A DNA stretch of 5,762 bases from Polaromonas sp. Lineage in GTDB: Bacteria; Pseudomonadota; Gammaproteobacteria; Burkholderiales; Burkholderiaceae. The stretch lies in NCBI GenBank assembly GCA_013823505.1, contig PNMH01000157.1:1-5762 (forward strand), in the 5' to 3' direction. The stretch's first letter is position 1; each line of letters starts with the position of its first letter. A program made the translations under genes and the position numbers. The notes beneath the pieces were generated by a model. It saw only the letters and a list, made by a program, of their open reading frames with translations, did no database searches and had not been told where the DNA came from. Below are positions 4,542 to 5,762 of this stretch, in pieces.

Positions 4542-5762
4542 ACGCCCTAGCGCCCTTGCAGCAATGGATGAACCGCAACGCGGCCTGGGCCGGTGGTCTG
4601 GCCGCCCCCATGCTGGTGATCACCATCCTGTCGATGATGGTGTTGCCGCTGCCGCCCTGGCTGCTCGACACCTTCTTCACGCTCAACATCGCGCTCGCGC
4701 TGGTGGTGATGATGGTGGCGGCCTACATGCGCCGCCCGCTCGACTTCTCGGTGTTCCCCACCGTGCTGCTGCTGACCACGCTGCTGCGCCTCTCGCTCAA
4801 CGTGGCGTCCACCCGCGTGGTGCTGCTCGAAGGCCACACCGGCCCGGGCGCAGCCGGTGCGGTGATCGAGGCCTTTGGCCACTTCCTGATCGGCGGCAAC
4901 TTCGCGGTCGGTTTTGTCGTGTTCGTGATCCTGGTGGTGATCAACTTCATCGTGATCACCAAGGGCTCGGAGCGCATCGCCGAGGTGTCGGCCCGCTTCA
5001 CGCTGGACGCCATGCCCGGCAAGCAGATGGCGATCGACGCCGACCTGAACGCCGGCCTGATCGACGAGAAGCAGGCCAAGAAGCGGCGCCAGGAAGTGGG
5101 CGACGAGGCCGAGTTCTTCGGCTCCATGGACGGTGCCTCCAAGTTCGTGCGCGGCGACGCCATTGCCGGCATCCTGATCCTGGTCATCAACATCGTCGGC
5201 GGTTTCGCAGTGGGGGTGATGCAGCACGGCCTCTCGGCCAGTGAAGCGGCCAGCACCTACATCCTGCTGGCGGTGGGCGATGCGCTGGTGGCGCAGATCC
5301 CTTCTCTGCTGATCTCGGTGGCCGCGGCCATGGTGGTCTCGCGCGTGGGCAAGGACGAAGACCTGGGCGCACAGGTGATGCAGCAGATGTTCATCTCCGC
5401 CAAGGTCATGGGCATCGTGGCCGCCGTCATGTTCCTGCTGGGCGTGATTCCGGGCATGCCGCATGTGGTGTTCCTCAGCTTCGCCGCGATCTTTGGTGGA
5501 CTGGCCTGGTGGCGCACCCGGGTGGACGCCCGCCCGGTGGCCGAGCCCGAAGCGCCCGCCGCACCGAGCGACGGTGAAGCCACCTGGGACGACCTGCAGC
5601 CGGTGGACCTGCTCGGCCTGGAGCTGGGCTACCGCCTGATCGCCATGGTCGACAAGACGCGCCAGGGCGACCTGCTGACACGCATCAAGGGTGTGCGCAA
5701 GAAGTTCGCGCAAGAGGTGGGCTTCCTGCCACCCGCGGTGCATGTGCGCGACAACCTGGAGC
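4538..5762 (+). CDS. flhA: Flagellar type III export gate protein FlhA, N-terminal part (3' end outside window)
   Basis: FlhA forms the nonameric export gate that couples proton flow to secretion of flagellar subunits and docks chaperone-substrate complexes through its cytoplasmic domain. The first 408 codons are present of roughly 690 usual for the family, and the frame runs off the window without a stop. The N-terminal half holds multiple membrane helices, with LSMMVLPLP at 31-39 and the family signature LRLSLNVASTRVVLLEGHTG at 83-102. The conserved cytoplasmic loop between helices includes Arg146, Arg153, the KQMAIDADLNAGLI stretch (162-175), Lys202 and Asp207; the last two match Salmonella Lys203 and Asp208, implicated in proton coupling. 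An acidic Pro/Ala linker (about 331-350) leads to the cytoplasmic domain, beginning with LGLELGYRLIAMVD (359-372). The start overlaps flhB by ATGA. flhF often follows in related bacteria but cannot be seen here. Confidence 0.97.
   Translation, partial: MNALAPLQQWMNRNAAWAGGLAAPMLVITILSMMVLPLPPWLLDTFFTLNIALALVVMMVAAYMRRPLDFSVFPTVLLLTTLLRLSLNVASTRVVLLEGHTGPGAAGAVIEAFGHFLIGGNFAVGFVVFVILVVINFIVITKGSERIAEVSARFTLDAMPGKQMAIDADLNAGLIDEKQAKKRRQEVGDEAEFFGSMDGASKFVRGDAIAGILILVINIVGGFAVGVMQHGLSASEAASTYILLAVGDALVAQIPSLLISVAAAMVVSRVGKDEDLGAQVMQQMFISAKVMGIVAAVMFLLGVIPGMPHVVFLSFAAIFGGLAWWRTRVDARPVAEPEAPAAPSDGEATWDDLQPVDLLGLELGYRLIAMVDKTRQGDLLTRIKGVRKKFAQEVGFLPPAVHVRDNLE

Noticed and set aside
4339..5244. 301-codon + strand frame overlapping the flhB end and flhA start
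   Set aside because: It is an out-of-frame reading of flhB and flhA with Arg/Pro-rich nonsense composition; both genes are conserved in their own frames.
4547..5743. Antisense open frame of 398 codons opposite flhA
   Set aside because: The product is dominated by His, Asp, Gln and Arg, as expected from the reverse complement of Val/Leu/Met codons in a membrane protein gene; flhA on the + strand is unmistakable.

Overview
The window is a GC-rich stretch of a flagellar motility and chemotaxis locus in which every gene reads on the + strand. The flhDC-type master regulator, the E. coli-like MotA/MotB/CheY/CheZ proteins, the strong G/C bias at third codon positions and the order flhC-motA-motB-cheY-cheZ-flhB-flhA point to a betaproteobacterium. 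Burkholderiales, and within it a Comamonadaceae-like organism, is my best guess, judged from protein character without any database search.

Layout: the 3' end of flhC (1-195) carries the four-cysteine zinc site of the transcriptional activator. A 155-base gap follows, with a perfect 11-bp dyad (217-244, possible terminator) and then a sigma-28 (FliA)-like promoter (261-287) facing motA. motA (351-1211) and motB (1230-2228) encode the proton-driven stator. After a short C-rich spacer with a strong Shine-Dalgarno come cheY (2277-2663) and cheZ (2676-3287), the response regulator that reverses the motor and the phosphatase that resets it. A convincing intrinsic terminator (3298-3322) follows cheZ. 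flhB (3384-4541) and flhA (4538 to the window end, incomplete) encode the type III export gate and overlap by ATGA.

The genes form one functional unit: FlhDC switches on flagellar genes, FlhB/FlhA export rod, hook and filament subunits, MotAB drives rotation, and CheY/CheZ control its direction. All proteins look intact, with key functional residues in place. I see no mobile elements, tRNA or rRNA genes, or CRISPR arrays.

I found no wholly new system. The least ordinary parts are non-coding. Between cheZ and flhB, three hairpins stand in a row (terminator, 3335-3350, 3352-3380), and the last ends three bases before the flhB start codon and covers its only plausible ribosome-binding sequence. 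Also notable are the sigma-28-like promoter before motA and the direct junction of motAB to cheYZ without cheA, cheW, cheR or cheB between them.
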